Counted from the first letter of the stretch, positions 7,423-16,935 are shown. The stretch: DNA of 64,000 bases from Microbacterium sp. (GCA_031277945.1 JAITLK010000003.1:62001-126000); one strand, 5' to 3'. Numbers and translations are program-made. The notes: generated by a model from the letters alone, not told the origin.

Positions 7423-10410
7423 TCACTTCCCGTCGAGGGCGATCAACTTGTCAAGCGCCTCGGTCAGGCGCTTGTCCGCCTCACCGTACTTCGTCCAGTC
7501 ACCCGCCGACATCGCCGACTGACGGTCGCTCAGCGCCGTCTTGGCCTCCTGCAGCAGCGCATCGCGCTGCCCCTCCACCGTGGACGTGTCGATCGACGGC
7601 GCGGTCGTCGGCTCCGTCGTTGCGCCGGGGCTCTGCGTGGGTCCCGGCGTCGGCGTGGGCTGAGGCGTGACCGGGGCGTCCGGATCCGTCTCGACCGGCG
7701 TCACGTCGGTGTCTCCGGTCTGCGCACCCGAGTCGCCACCGAACAGGCTGTCCAGCGCCTGGCTCAGCGTGTCCTCGAAGGCAACGCTGTCGCCGAAGGA
7801 GACCAGCACCTTCTGCAGGCGTGCGAGCTTTGTGGCACCGGTCGACTGGATGTAGACCGGCTGCACGTAGAGCAGACCGCCACCCACCGGGAGGGTGAGC
7901 AGGTTTCCGTACAGGATCTGCGTTCCGCCACCGACCTTACGGATGTTGACCCACTGGGTCACCGCGTCGTCGGTGTCGAACGAGTTCTTCACCTGACCGG
8001 GGCCGGGCACCGTCGTGTCGCTGTCGATGACGAGCATGCGAAGCGTGCCGTAGTCGGGACTCTTCTTGCCCGCCTCCGATCCGGCGTCCGCGTCCACCGC
8101 GAGGTATCCGGTGAGCACGTTTCGTGCGTTGGCTGCATCGATCGGACGCGGAATGAAGCTGGAGAACATCGAGAAGGTCGGCTCGTCCTGACCCGGCATC
8201 TTCATCGTCAGGTAGTACGGCAGCTGCAGCTTCTGGTCGGTCTCCGCCGCGTTCGGATCGGTCGGCGTCGACCAGAGGTTGTCACCCTGGAAGAGCGACG
8301 GCGCCTTGTCGACGTGGTAGGTGCCCAGCACGCTGCGCTGCACCTTGAACAGGTCGGTGGGATAGCGCACGTGACTCATCAGTTCCCCGCTCATCTCGGT
8401 CAGCGGCTTGAGCGTGCTGGGGTAGACCTTCTGCCACGTCTGCAGCACCGGGTCTTCCTCGTCCCACGCGTACAGGGTCACGTGACCGTCGTACGCGTCC
8501 ACCGTGGCCTTCACGGAGTTTCGGATGTAGTTGATCTTGTCGGGAATGATCAGCCCCGTCGCCTTGGTGTCGCTGGTCGCATCGGTCAGGCTGACGCCCG
8601 AGGAATACGGATAGGTGGCGCTGGTGGTGTAGCCGTCCACGATCCAGACGATCCGCCCGTCGACAACCGACGGGTACGGGTCCTTGTCGAGTGTGAGGTA
8701 CGGCGCCACCTTCGACACGCGCGTGGCGGGGTCACGGTCGTACAGGATCTGCGACTGGTCGTTGACGTTGTTCGAGAACAGGATGTCGCCGGCCTGGAAC
8801 TTCATCGCATAGATGAGCTTGGTGAAGATGTTGTCGAGCTTCGGGCCACCGTTGCCGTCGAAGGTGGTCTTCGTGACGGAATCCCCATCGGTGGCACGCG
8901 GGTAGTCGATCTCCACCGGCGCTGCGTCCTTCGGGGCACCGACGATCGAGTACAGCGGCGAGTACTCACCGAAGTAGATGCGGGGCTGGAAGTCGGGGTT
9001 CTGGTCGGTGAGGAAGCCGGTTGCGGGGATGCCCTGCTCGAGGAACTTCGGGCTGCCGTCGTCGGTGCGCTGGTTGCCCGCCGCCGCGACCATCCCATAC
9101 CCGTGCGTGTAGATCAGCGCCTGGTTCTGCCAGTTGGACGGCGCCTGCGACATGTCGAGCTCGCGAACGGAGACCACGACATCCTGCGTCTTGCCGTCGA
9201 TCTGGTAACGGTCGACGTCCAGGGTGTCCCGGAAGCGGTAGTAGGGCTTCACCTGCTCGAGCTGGCGAACGGTCGGGTTGATGATCGCCGGGTCCATGAT
9301 GCGGATGGAACCCGTGGTCTCCGCGTCCGCACGCAGCTGACCCGCCTCAGCAGTGGTCTCGGCCTGGAAATCGGTCTTCTTGACCGTGTCGATGCCGAAC
9401 GCCTTCTTCGTCATGTCGAGGTTGTGCTGGTAGTACTCGCTCTCCGACTCGATCTGGTTCGGCTTGACCTGGAAGGTCGTCACCGCCCACGGCATCGCGA
9501 CGTTGACGACGAGCGCTGCCACGATGAGCACGGCGGTACCGGCCAGCGGGAAGCGCCAGCGGCCGATGACGGCCGTCACGAAGAAGAGGATCGCCACGAT
9601 GATGGCCACGATCGACAGGATCGTGAGACCCGGGATGGTGACGTTGGCGACGGTGTACGTGGGACCGGTGATGTTCAGGGCGTTGCCCGTCACCGAGGCG
9701 TTGGAGTCCGCCAGGGTGGCGTAGCGATCGAGCCACAGGCTCACACCCTGCACGAGCAGGTAGAGGCCGGCCACCACAGCGAGCTGGATGCGAGCGGCCT
9801 TGGAGATGCGCAGCTCTCCCCCGCCGATGCGCACGGCTCCGTACAGGTAGGAGACGAACGCGGTGACCAGCAGCGAGAGCAGGAGCACCGCGGAGGTGAA
9901 CGCGAGAGCGGCCTGGTAGAAGGGCATCGCGAACATGTAGAAGCCGGTGTCGAGACCGAACTGGGGGTCGACATCAGAGGTCTTCACCCCCGCGAACCAG
10001 AGTGCGGCAGTCTGCCACTGGTTCGCGGCCGACAGCCCCGCGAAGACGCCGAAGAAGATCGGCACGCCCCACATCGCCAGCCGGCGCAGCGGCTCGATGA
10101 CCTCCTGATACCGGTCCAGCTGCGAGCTGAGCCGTGCGTACACCGGACGCATCCGGTATGCGAGCTGGATCACCGTCCACAGCGGAACGGCCATTCCGAG
10201 GAATCCGACCGCGAACATCGCGATGCGCGCCACCCACTGGGTGGTCAGCACGCCCGTGAAGCCGAGCTGGCCGTACCAGAGGAAGTCCGCGAAAACGCTG
10301 GAGAACAGGAAGAAGGCTGCGAGCAGGACCGCGACGATCACGAGTGAGATGACGACGACGCGTCGCCCGGTGCTGGGGGTGGCCTGATTCGGCGCTGAGG
10401 CTGTGGTCAC
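7423..10410 (-). CDS. UPF0182 family large membrane protein
   Basis: 995 residues. The N-terminal third carries about seven transmembrane helices (the first at roughly residues 18-42, the last near 290-315), followed by a large extracytoplasmic domain with YYRFRDTLDVDRYQIDG, LIYTHGYGMVAA and YFGEYSPLYSIVG, segments I recognise as typical of UPF0182. A Pro/Thr-rich stretch (PVTPQPTPTPGPTQSPGATT) precedes a short C-terminal helical region. The GTG at 10410 has TAGGAT 6 bases upstream, a leaderless arrangement. The M. tuberculosis counterpart by position is Rv3193c. Function is unknown in any organism. Confidence 0.92.
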   Translation of the reverse strand: MTTASAPNQATPSTGRRVVVISLVIVAVLLAAFFLFSSVFADFLWYGQLGFTGVLTTQWVARIAMFAVGFLGMAVPLWTVIQLAYRMRPVYARLSSQLDRYQEVIEPLRRLAMWGVPIFFGVFAGLSAANQWQTAALWFAGVKTSDVDPQFGLDTGFYMFAMPFYQAALAFTSAVLLLSLLVTAFVSYLYGAVRIGGGELRISKAARIQLAVVAGLYLLVQGVSLWLDRYATLADSNASVTGNALNITGPTYTVANVTIPGLTILSIVAIIVAILFFVTAVIGRWRFPLAGTAVLIVAALVVNVAMPWAVTTFQVKPNQIESESEYYQHNLDMTKKAFGIDTVKKTDFQAETTAEAGQLRADAETTGSIRIMDPAIINPTVRQLEQVKPYYRFRDTLDVDRYQIDGKTQDVVVSVRELDMSQAPSNWQNQALIYTHGYGMVAAAGNQRTDDGSPKFLEQGIPATGFLTDQNPDFQPRIYFGEYSPLYSIVGAPKDAAPVEIDYPRATDGDSVTKTTFDGNGGPKLDNIFTKLIYAMKFQAGDILFSNNVNDQSQILYDRDPATRVSKVAPYLTLDKDPYPSVVDGRIVWIVDGYTTSATYPYSSGVSLTDATSDTKATGLIIPDKINYIRNSVKATVDAYDGHVTLYAWDEEDPVLQTWQKVYPSTLKPLTEMSGELMSHVRYPTDLFKVQRSVLGTYHVDKAPSLFQGDNLWSTPTDPNAAETDQKLQLPYYLTMKMPGQDEPTFSMFSSFIPRPIDAANARNVLTGYLAVDADAGSEAGKKSPDYGTLRMLVIDSDTTVPGPGQVKNSFDTDDAVTQWVNIRKVGGGTQILYGNLLTLPVGGGLLYVQPVYIQSTGATKLARLQKVLVSFGDSVAFEDTLSQALDSLFGGDSGAQTGDTDVTPVETDPDAPVTPQPTPTPGPTQSPGATTEPTTAPSIDTSTVEGQRDALLQEAKTALSDRQSAMSAGDWTKYGEADKRLTEALDKLIALDGK

Positions 10411-10416
10411 CCCTTC

Positions 10417-10422
10417 ATCCTA
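10417..10422 (-). promoter_or_regulatory. -10 hexamer of UPF0182 gene (leaderless)
   Basis: TAGGAT, 6 bases before the GTG at 10410. Confidence 0.6.
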
Positions 10423-10474
10423 GGCGTGGCCGCCTGAGCATGATCCCTGAGGATGCGGGTCCGCTCGATCCTGA

Positions 10475-11581
10475 TTACGAGGAGCACCCCGGGAGCGCAT
10501 CGATGCCCGTCCCCGAGGCGATCACATCGAGCGCATCGACGGATTCGCGGAGGGTGGACGTGCTGATCACCGTGAGCCCGTCAGGGATGTGACCGACGAC
10601 ATCCGCGCAGTTCGAGGCGGGGGCCAGGAAGTACTCGGCACCCGCGTCACGCGCCCCGTGCATCTTCTGGGCGATGCCACCGATTGCGCCGACGTTGCCA
10701 GCCGCGTCGATGGTGCCGGTCCCGGCAACGTTCTTGCCGCCGTTGAGCTCTCCCGGCGTGAGCTTGTCGATGATGCCGAGCGCGAACATCATTCCGGCGC
10801 TCGGCCCGCCGATGTCGTTGAGCTTGATGTCGACCTCGATGGGCGACTGGTACGACTCCGACAGGGAGGCACCCACCAGCCAGCGGGTCTCCCCGTTGAC
10901 GGTCGCCTGCTGAGGGGTGATGGTGACGTCGCTTTCGACGCCGTCACGCATCACGGTGAACGTGACGGGCTTGCCCTCGCTGCCGGTGACCGCCGTGATC
11001 ACGTCCTGGGAGCCGGCCGGCGCGACACCGTTCACCCGGATGATCACGTCTCCGGCCTTCAGCTGCCCAGATGCCGGGGCGTCCGCGGCGGGATCCATCG
11101 GGATGGTCACCGTGGTCTGCACGGGATGCCCCAGCTCCGTCATCGCGGCCGCCGTCGCTGCGGACTGCGAATCGGTCATCATCTGTGCATCCTGCTGCTG
11201 CTTCTGCTCGGTCGTCACGCCCTGCGGGAAGACCGCATCCAGCGGGAGCACGGCTTTGGACGAGTCGAACCACGCCGCGGCGAGTTCGAACCAGCTGGGC
11301 GTCGACTGACGGTTGCCGCGCACCGAGACGGTGGTCAGCGACAGCGTTCCGGCGGTCTCGTATGTCGTCTCGTCCGGGATGGTGATGAGCGGGACCTCCT
11401 CACCGTCCGATTCCTGGGAGCCTAGGGTGTTGACGACCGGTCCCGGCATCTCAATGACGTAGCCCGACGGCAGGATGCTGAGTCCGAACATGCACACCAG
11501 CGCAACCGCCAGCGCACCGTAGCCGAACCAGGTCCGTCGCGACACTCGCCAGCGCTGCTCGGATCCGCTCGTCGTCGGCAT
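10475..11581 (-). CDS. PDZ-domain, Lon-type (S16) membrane-anchored protease
   Basis: 368 residues from the ATG at 11581, chosen because CAGGAG lies 7 bases upstream; longer readings run into the divergent gene. One transmembrane helix at about residues 18-38 (LAVALVCMFGLSILPSGYVI) anchors a secreted portion with a PDZ domain (about 150-230, QLKAGDVIIRVNGVAPAG) and a Lon-type proteolytic domain. The Ser-Lys dyad is visible: S261 in GGPSAG and K306 in GIAQKM. It resembles Bacillus YlbL and M. tuberculosis Rv3194c. Probably cleaves membrane or exported proteins outside the cell; targets unknown. Confidence 0.92.
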   Translation of the reverse strand: MPTTSGSEQRWRVSRRTWFGYGALAVALVCMFGLSILPSGYVIEMPGPVVNTLGSQESDGEEVPLITIPDETTYETAGTLSLTTVSVRGNRQSTPSWFELAAAWFDSSKAVLPLDAVFPQGVTTEQKQQQDAQMMTDSQSAATAAAMTELGHPVQTTVTIPMDPAADAPASGQLKAGDVIIRVNGVAPAGSQDVITAVTGSEGKPVTFTVMRDGVESDVTITPQQATVNGETRWLVGASLSESYQSPIEVDIKLNDIGGPSAGMMFALGIIDKLTPGELNGGKNVAGTGTIDAAGNVGAIGGIAQKMHGARDAGAEYFLAPASNCADVVGHIPDGLTVISTSTLRESVDALDVIASGTGIDALPGCSS

Positions 11582-11741
11582 GCTCTGCTCCTGCATGTTC
11601 GGGTCGAAGAACGCCACGATTTCCTTTCCGGGAAGGACGTTCGCGAGCGGCGTACAGCCGAATGCACGAACCCGCTCGTCGGGCTCCGTCCGGCGACTAG
11701 CGTAGAACGCAACCCCAGCAAAGCGCTGAAAGGCGGCTGAC

Positions 11742-13154
11742 GTGACAGACGAGGACCGTTCCCCGGAAGACGACTTCCAGGACCTGCTCCGCCAGCTCTT
11801 CGGAGCCGGTGGCCAGATCGATCCCGAGCAGATCCACAAGCTCACCGGCATGAACATCGACCCCGCCATGCTGGCCGGGCTGATGCAGCAGATGCAGGGC
11901 GCTTTCGCCGGCGCGGACGGCGGGATCCCCTGGGATTCCGCACGCACCGCGGCACTGCACATCGCCAACCAGGACGGGTTGAGTGTCACGAGCGGCCAGC
12001 GCACCGACCTCGACCAGGCGTTCGCGCTCGCCGATCTGTGGCTGAGTGCGGTCACGAGCATCAGCGCTCTCGCACAGCCCGCTCGCTCCCTCACCCGGGG
12101 TGACTGGGTAGAGCAGACGATGCCCGTGTGGCAGGAGGCAGCGGAGCCCGTGGCCACGAGTATCACCGATGCGCTGCTGGACGCCCTGGGCCAGCAGGCG
12201 CCGGAGGAGATGCGCGGCGTCGTGGAAGGTGCCGGACGCATCATGCGCTCGGTGGGCGGTTCACTGTTCGCCGCGCAGCTGGGTCAGGTGATCGGCCGTC
12301 TCAGCAAGGAGGTCGTCTCCGGCGGCGACGTCGGCATCCCGCTTCTCCCTGTCGGGGAGGCCGCCATTCTGCCGCAGAACTTCGCCGACTTCGGCCAGGG
12401 GCTGGAGATCCCGGACGACCAGCTGGCCCTCTACCTCGCCACCCGAGAACTCGCCCACGCACGGTTGTTTCGCCACGCGAAATGGCTGCACCTGCACGTG
12501 CTCTCCCAGCTCACCGACTACGCCCGCGGCCTCGAAGTCGACACCAGCGCCCTGGAGTCGATGGCCGACCGATTCGACCCCGAAAACCCGGAGGAGCTGC
12601 GCGCGGCACTGGAGTCCGGTGCGCTGATGCCTCCGCGCTCCGAAGCTCAGCAGGCCGCACTCACACGCCTCGAGAACGTGCTCGCGGTGATCGAGGGATG
12701 GGTCGAAGTCGTCACAGAGAAAGCCACGCAGCGCCTGCCCGACGCGAGTCGCATTGCCGAGGCGGTGCGTCGCCGACGTGCCGTGGGTGGTCCTGCCGAA
12801 CGTGCGCTCGGTGCCCTGGTGGGTCTGGAGCTTCGTCCCCGCCGGCTTCGCGAGGCGGGGACCATGTGGCGCGCGATCACCGAGGCCGTCGGCGCTGAGG
12901 CGCGCGACGGGCTCTGGGACTACCCGGACCTGCTGCCGACGCCGGAGGACATCGACGATCCGGCCGCCATCATCGGTCGTCTGCAGGCCGCCGCTCGCGG
13001 CGAAGCCGCACCCCGTGACGAGATGGATGACGCCCTGGAGAGGTTGCTCTCGGGTGAGGATTTCGGCGATCCGGAGGCCGCTGATGACTCCGGAGGCACC
13101 ACGGATGACTCCGGAGGCACCACGGAAGGTCCCGAGGGACCGCGTCCGGTCTGA
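11742..13154 (+). CDS. DUF2342 / zincin-like protein
   Basis: 470 residues from a GTG with GAAAGG upstream and a -10-like TAGCGT at 11698. The central part is the DUF2342 zincin fold: YLATRELAHARLFRHAKWLHLHV contains the place where the family has an ExxxH-type metal site (E of RELAH and the His residues). The N-terminus is acidic and helical (DDFQDLLRQLFG), with Gln/Met-rich LAGLMQQMQGAF. The last 40 residues are low-complexity and end in a perfect double repeat DDSGGTT DDSGGTT. It diverges from the PDZ protease, as Rv3195 does from Rv3194c. Catalytic activity has not been shown by the sequence alone. Confidence 0.88.
   Translation: MTDEDRSPEDDFQDLLRQLFGAGGQIDPEQIHKLTGMNIDPAMLAGLMQQMQGAFAGADGGIPWDSARTAALHIANQDGLSVTSGQRTDLDQAFALADLWLSAVTSISALAQPARSLTRGDWVEQTMPVWQEAAEPVATSITDALLDALGQQAPEEMRGVVEGAGRIMRSVGGSLFAAQLGQVIGRLSKEVVSGGDVGIPLLPVGEAAILPQNFADFGQGLEIPDDQLALYLATRELAHARLFRHAKWLHLHVLSQLTDYARGLEVDTSALESMADRFDPENPEELRAALESGALMPPRSEAQQAALTRLENVLAVIEGWVEVVTEKATQRLPDASRIAEAVRRRRAVGGPAERALGALVGLELRPRRLREAGTMWRAITEAVGAEARDGLWDYPDLLPTPEDIDDPAAIIGRLQAAARGEAAPRDEMDDALERLLSGEDFGDPEAADDSGGTTDDSGGTTEGPEGPRPV
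13083..13124 (+). repeat. Perfect 21-bp tandem duplication in DUF2342 tail
   Basis: Two identical, adjacent 21-base units (13083-13103, 13104-13124) starting GATGACTCCGGAGGC, encoding DDSGGTT twice. In frame, so copy-number change would only alter tail length. Confidence 0.95.
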
Positions 13155-13311
13155 GTTCTGACCGATCGGCCATCGCTGCGCGAGAGCGGCGGTGGCCGAT
13201 CGGTGTCTTGCCCCTCGTCCGTTCCTCCCCAGGTCGAGGCGGCAGCGCAAACACGGTCAACGGCCTGTGCACAGCCGGTCGGGCCCGCGCCGAGCGCTTC
13301 AGGATGTCGTC

Positions 13312-14145
13312 ATGACGACCGTGCTCCTCCGCCTCGACCATGACCGACCCGCTCTGTGGCGGGATCCACGAACGTTGCAGCTCGGGCTCTATGCCGAACC
13401 CGCGCTCCCCGATCCGCCTGGATGGCAGGAGCGAGTCCTGCGAGCGTTGGAGGACGGGATCGCCGAGGAGGAGTTCGCCCGGGCAGCGCAGGGGCTCGGC
13501 GCTCCCCTGGATGAGCTGGACGCATTCCTGCACAGGATCCGTCCAGCGCTGAGACGCGTGGACACGGATCTGCTGATGCCGCGGATCCAGGTAGCCCCGG
13601 AACTGCGCGGGCGGGATGTCGTCGACGTCGTCATCGCCGGGCTGTCCGCCCTCCCAGGCCTGTCGCACGAGGACTTCCGTGGTCGTGCACCGGTGATCCT
13701 CCTCAGCGCCCACGCCGTACTGCCCCGGGCAGCGGCGCCGTGGATGGCTGACGATGTCGTGCACGTTCCGCTGGTGCTCGAATTGGACGCCGTGCGCGTG
13801 GGCCCCGCTGTGCTTCCCGGGATCACCGCGTGCACCTCGTGTTTCGCCCTGGCCGAGCGGGACGCGGATCCCGCTTGGCCCCATCTGATCGCCCAGCTGG
13901 CCGAACGCGAGCCTCCCGTCCCCGACCCCGTGGTTCTCGGGGAGGCGATCGGACTCGCACGCGCACTGCTGCCGCTGGCCGGCGCCGCAGCGGCGGGCCG
14001 TGGCGGGGCAGGGCTTCGGTTGACGGAGGGACCCAGTCGTTCCGTCAGCCTGCGGAGCGGGAACCGGCGACTCTGGCGGACACACCGGCCGCACGAAGAC
14101 TGCGGCTGCCGATCTCCTGCAGGAACCGCGACGGCTTCCGCGTGA
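13312..14145 (+). CDS. TOMM-type cyclodehydratase domain protein (orphan)
   Basis: 277 residues from the ATG at 13312 (CAGGA 8 bases upstream); an upstream in-frame extension has no conserved look. The C-terminal half carries the zinc-type signature of the cyclodehydratase partner proteins of thiazole/oxazole-modified peptides: CTSCFALAERDADPAWPHLI, then HRPHEDCGC at about 262-270. The N-terminal half (LRLDHDRPALWRDPRTLQLG) fits the leader-peptide-binding winged-helix region. No adenylating ThiF core, YcaO protein or short precursor is visible nearby, so it is likely a housekeeping relative rather than part of a bacteriocin cluster. Its last 101 bases overlap the convergent helicase gene. Confidence 0.75.
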   Translation: MTTVLLRLDHDRPALWRDPRTLQLGLYAEPALPDPPGWQERVLRALEDGIAEEEFARAAQGLGAPLDELDAFLHRIRPALRRVDTDLLMPRIQVAPELRGRDVVDVVIAGLSALPGLSHEDFRGRAPVILLSAHAVLPRAAAPWMADDVVHVPLVLELDAVRVGPAVLPGITACTSCFALAERDADPAWPHLIAQLAEREPPVPDPVVLGEAIGLARALLPLAGAAAAGRGGAGLRLTEGPSRSVSLRSGNRRLWRTHRPHEDCGCRSPAGTATASA

Positions 14146-15754
14146 TCCGCCCGCTCCCTCGCGCCCACGACAGCGCGAGCGTCCGGGCGGCGCGCGTGAC
14201 GCCGACATATGCGAGTCGTCGTTCCTCATCGACCGCGTCGAAGGACGTCGCGTACGCGATCGGAAGCAGACCCTCCGCCCAGCCGACGATGTGTACGTGG
14301 TCCCATTCCAAACCCTTCGCGGCGTGCAGGGTCGAGAGGGTCACGGTGTTCAGCACCGGCTCGTGCTGGTCCTTGGTACGTGCCAGCAGTTGTTCGGCGA
14401 ACTGTCGGATGGTCGTGCCTTCGGGGGCTGCCTCGGCCAGGCGAAGCAGCGACGCCCGAGCCTCCCAGGCGTCACGGAGTGCACCTCCGGCGGGCGGCGG
14501 CTCGTCCGTCAACCCGATCTCCCGTAGCACCGTGCGCACATCGGGAAGGAATCCCCGGTCGCCGGGAGCGACGGCGGCGGCACGCAGCGCGAGCACCGCC
14601 TGGCGCACTTCCGGCTGATCGAAGAAGCGTTTCCCTCCCAGTACGGTCGTCGGGATGCCGCGAGCTGCGAGCGCGTCGGCGATGGCGGCGGACTGCACCT
14701 GCGCCCGGTAGAGCACGGCGATCTGCTGCGGCGCCGCTCCCTTGGCGATCTGCTTCTCGATGGCGCGCGCGACGCCCGCGGCTTCATCGCGCTCGTCCTC
14801 ATAGGCGGTGACCACGGGTGTCGGCGACTCCGGCGGCCGCTGGGGGGCCAGGGTCAGAGCTCCGGGACGGCCGCGCATCAGGTCGTTCGCGACGGCGATG
14901 ACCGACGGATCGGACCGGTAGCTGCGCTCGAGCTTGACGGTCACCGCATCGGGATAGCTCCGTGAGAATTCGAGGAGGTACTTCGCGTCGGCACCTGCGA
15001 ACGAGAAGATCGTCTGACTCGCATCGCCCACAACGCAGATGTCCTTGCGGTCCCCCAGCCACAGCCCCAGCAGGTGGTTCTGCAACGGAGACACATCCTG
15101 GAACTCGTCCACGGTGAAGTGCCGGTACTGCTCTCGCACGGCGGTGGTCACACGCGGTTCGGCCTCCAGCATCCCCGCACAGGCGAGGAGCACGTCCTCG
15201 AAGTCGAGCTGTCGGCGTTCGTCCTTCAGCTTCTCGTACGCGCTTTGGAGCGCGACGACCTCTGAGCTGGACAGGCGACCGACCGTGCGGCCGGTGAGGG
15301 CGTACTGGTCGATGCTGCGCATGGCGACCTTGCGCCACTCGATCTCCGAGGCGACGTCTCGCAATGTCGGAGTGTCCAGGGACAGGCGCAGACCGTCGGC
15401 CGCGTGCGCGAGCATCCTCACCTTGTTGTCGATGATTCCGGGCGCGGGCTCTCCGGTGACCTGCGGCCAGAAGAAGTTGAGCTGTGCGAGCGCCGTCGCG
15501 TGGAACGTCCGTGCTGCCACGCCGCTCACGCCGAGGTTGCGGAGCCGCCCTCGCATCTCCCCGGCGGCCTTCGCCGTGAAGGTCACCGCCATCACGCGGC
15601 TCGGCGAGTACGCGCCGGTGTCCACGCCATGGGCGATGCGGTGCGTGATCACGCGGGTCTTTCCCGTTCCCGCACCGGCGAGCACGCAGACCGGCCCTCG
15701 CAGCACAGACGCCGCTTCGCGCTGCTGTTCGTCCAGTCCGTCCAGCGCGCTCAC
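14045..15754 (-). CDS. uvrD2: UvrD/Rep-type SF1 DNA helicase, UvrD2-like short form
   Basis: 569 residues with the full SF1A motor set: Q motif GLDEQQREAA, Walker A GAGTGKT, motif Ia VTFTAKAAGEMRGRL, Walker B TVDEFQDVS, motif III VGDASQTIFSFAGA, motif IV LERSYRS, motif V TLHAAKGLEWDHV and motif VI RRLAYVGVTRA. Position next to nudC matches M. tuberculosis uvrD2 (Rv3198c)-nudC (Rv3199c). It stops soon after motif VI (RFLQEIGSRSLRAAG), without the tetracysteine and HRDC regions known in mycobacterial UvrD2. Starts within the nudC stop (4-base overlap). Role: 3'-5' unwinding in DNA repair. Confidence 0.9.
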   Translation of the reverse strand: MSALDGLDEQQREAASVLRGPVCVLAGAGTGKTRVITHRIAHGVDTGAYSPSRVMAVTFTAKAAGEMRGRLRNLGVSGVAARTFHATALAQLNFFWPQVTGEPAPGIIDNKVRMLAHAADGLRLSLDTPTLRDVASEIEWRKVAMRSIDQYALTGRTVGRLSSSEVVALQSAYEKLKDERRQLDFEDVLLACAGMLEAEPRVTTAVREQYRHFTVDEFQDVSPLQNHLLGLWLGDRKDICVVGDASQTIFSFAGADAKYLLEFSRSYPDAVTVKLERSYRSDPSVIAVANDLMRGRPGALTLAPQRPPESPTPVVTAYEDERDEAAGVARAIEKQIAKGAAPQQIAVLYRAQVQSAAIADALAARGIPTTVLGGKRFFDQPEVRQAVLALRAAAVAPGDRGFLPDVRTVLREIGLTDEPPPAGGALRDAWEARASLLRLAEAAPEGTTIRQFAEQLLARTKDQHEPVLNTVTLSTLHAAKGLEWDHVHIVGWAEGLLPIAYATSFDAVDEERRLAYVGVTRAARTLALSWARGSGRITRKPSRFLQEIGSRSLRAAGVSARVAGSRSAG

Positions 15755-16884
15755 CCGCGCTCACCCGCCGCCGGGTCCGCTCCATCGTGGTCCGCCTCCG
15801 CTGCCCAGCCGGAGATGAGTTCATGGGCGATCGAGGGCTTGCCGGGAAGCAGGAGGTCGAGTTCGCCGGCGTAGGCGGCACGGATCTCCGCACGGGTGAA
15901 CCATCGGACGTCAAGGATCTCCTCGCCGTCGGCATGCGCGGTTCGAGCGTCCCGGGCGTGGGCGCGGAAACCGAGCATCAGAGAGCGAGGGAACGGCCAT
16001 GCCTGCGATCCGGCATACGCCACGCGTTCCACGTCGATGCCGCTCTCCTCCTTCACCTCACGGCGCACGGCTTCCTCCAGCGATTCGCCTGCCTCCACGA
16101 AACCGGCGAAGCACGAGTAGCGCCGCTGCTCCCACATGGCGTTGGATCCGAGCAGCAGGCGGTCGCCATCTGTCACCGCGACGATGACGGCGGGATCGGT
16201 TCGCGGGAAATGCTCACGGCCGCACGCGGTGCAGGTCCGGGCCCACCCGCCGGTGGTGAGTCTTGCCTCGGCACCGCAGAACGCGCAGTGCCCCGCGTCG
16301 AGGATCCAGCGTGCGAGGCTCACGGCTTCGAGCAGCAGCGCACCGTCTGGCGCAGCCACAGCGGGGTGCAGTGCCCGAAGCGTCGCCCATGCCGCCGGTG
16401 GTGTGCGTCCGGGGTCAGAGATCGGCGAGCCGTCGGCGCTCGCCGCAGGAACGGTGGGGGTCGTCCCGCGCGGATCCGCGCCGGCGTCCCCCGTTGGGTC
16501 CTGCGCGAGCTCTGCAGCGCCGGGCACAGCGGCCAACAGCACGGCGACCCCGTGGCGGCGGCCGAGGAATGCGAAGCGCTCGCGCATCGCTGCCTCATCA
16601 GGGACCGCGGCATCGGGAGTCGTCGCGCCGGACACGAACGGGCCACGGTCGCCCCTGTCCTTCGAGGCTTCCGGCATCGCGATCGCTGCCGCGACCTGGA
16701 GCGCGACCGGCACGGGCACCAGCACGAGGGCGCCCGCGGCGTCGACAGGTGCACGGTCAGCGTCGATGAGCAGGACGCGCGTGTCCGCGTCAGCGATGAG
16801 GCGGGTGATCAGATCCGGGTCGGTGCGTTCGTCGGCGCTCCGGTCGAAAGCGGCGACCGTCCCGGGAGCTGACGCGTCTTCCAT
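15751..16884 (-). CDS. nudC: NAD+ diphosphatase (NUDIX)
   Basis: 377 residues. A variable N-terminal domain is followed by a zinc ribbon (CAFCGAEARLTTGGWARTC then CGREHFPR, about 200-222), the NUDIX box GFVEAGESLEEAVRREVKEE with its REVKEESG core, and the NudC-specific SQAWPFPRSLMLGF, where most members have SQPWPFP. Hydrolyses NAD(H) to NMN(H) and AMP and can remove NAD caps from RNA. Ribosome site AAGGGGAG before the ATG. First gene of a two-gene unit with the helicase. About 100 residues longer than E. coli NudC because of a low-complexity insert near 120-160. Confidence 0.93.
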   Translation of the reverse strand: MEDASAPGTVAAFDRSADERTDPDLITRLIADADTRVLLIDADRAPVDAAGALVLVPVPVALQVAAAIAMPEASKDRGDRGPFVSGATTPDAAVPDEAAMRERFAFLGRRHGVAVLLAAVPGAAELAQDPTGDAGADPRGTTPTVPAASADGSPISDPGRTPPAAWATLRALHPAVAAPDGALLLEAVSLARWILDAGHCAFCGAEARLTTGGWARTCTACGREHFPRTDPAVIVAVTDGDRLLLGSNAMWEQRRYSCFAGFVEAGESLEEAVRREVKEESGIDVERVAYAGSQAWPFPRSLMLGFRAHARDARTAHADGEEILDVRWFTRAEIRAAYAGELDLLLPGKPSIAHELISGWAAEADHDGADPAAGERG

Positions 16885-16935
16885 CTACTCCCCTTCTCGC
16901 GGGCGTGGCGTGTGCAAGGGCCGCGATGACCGACC

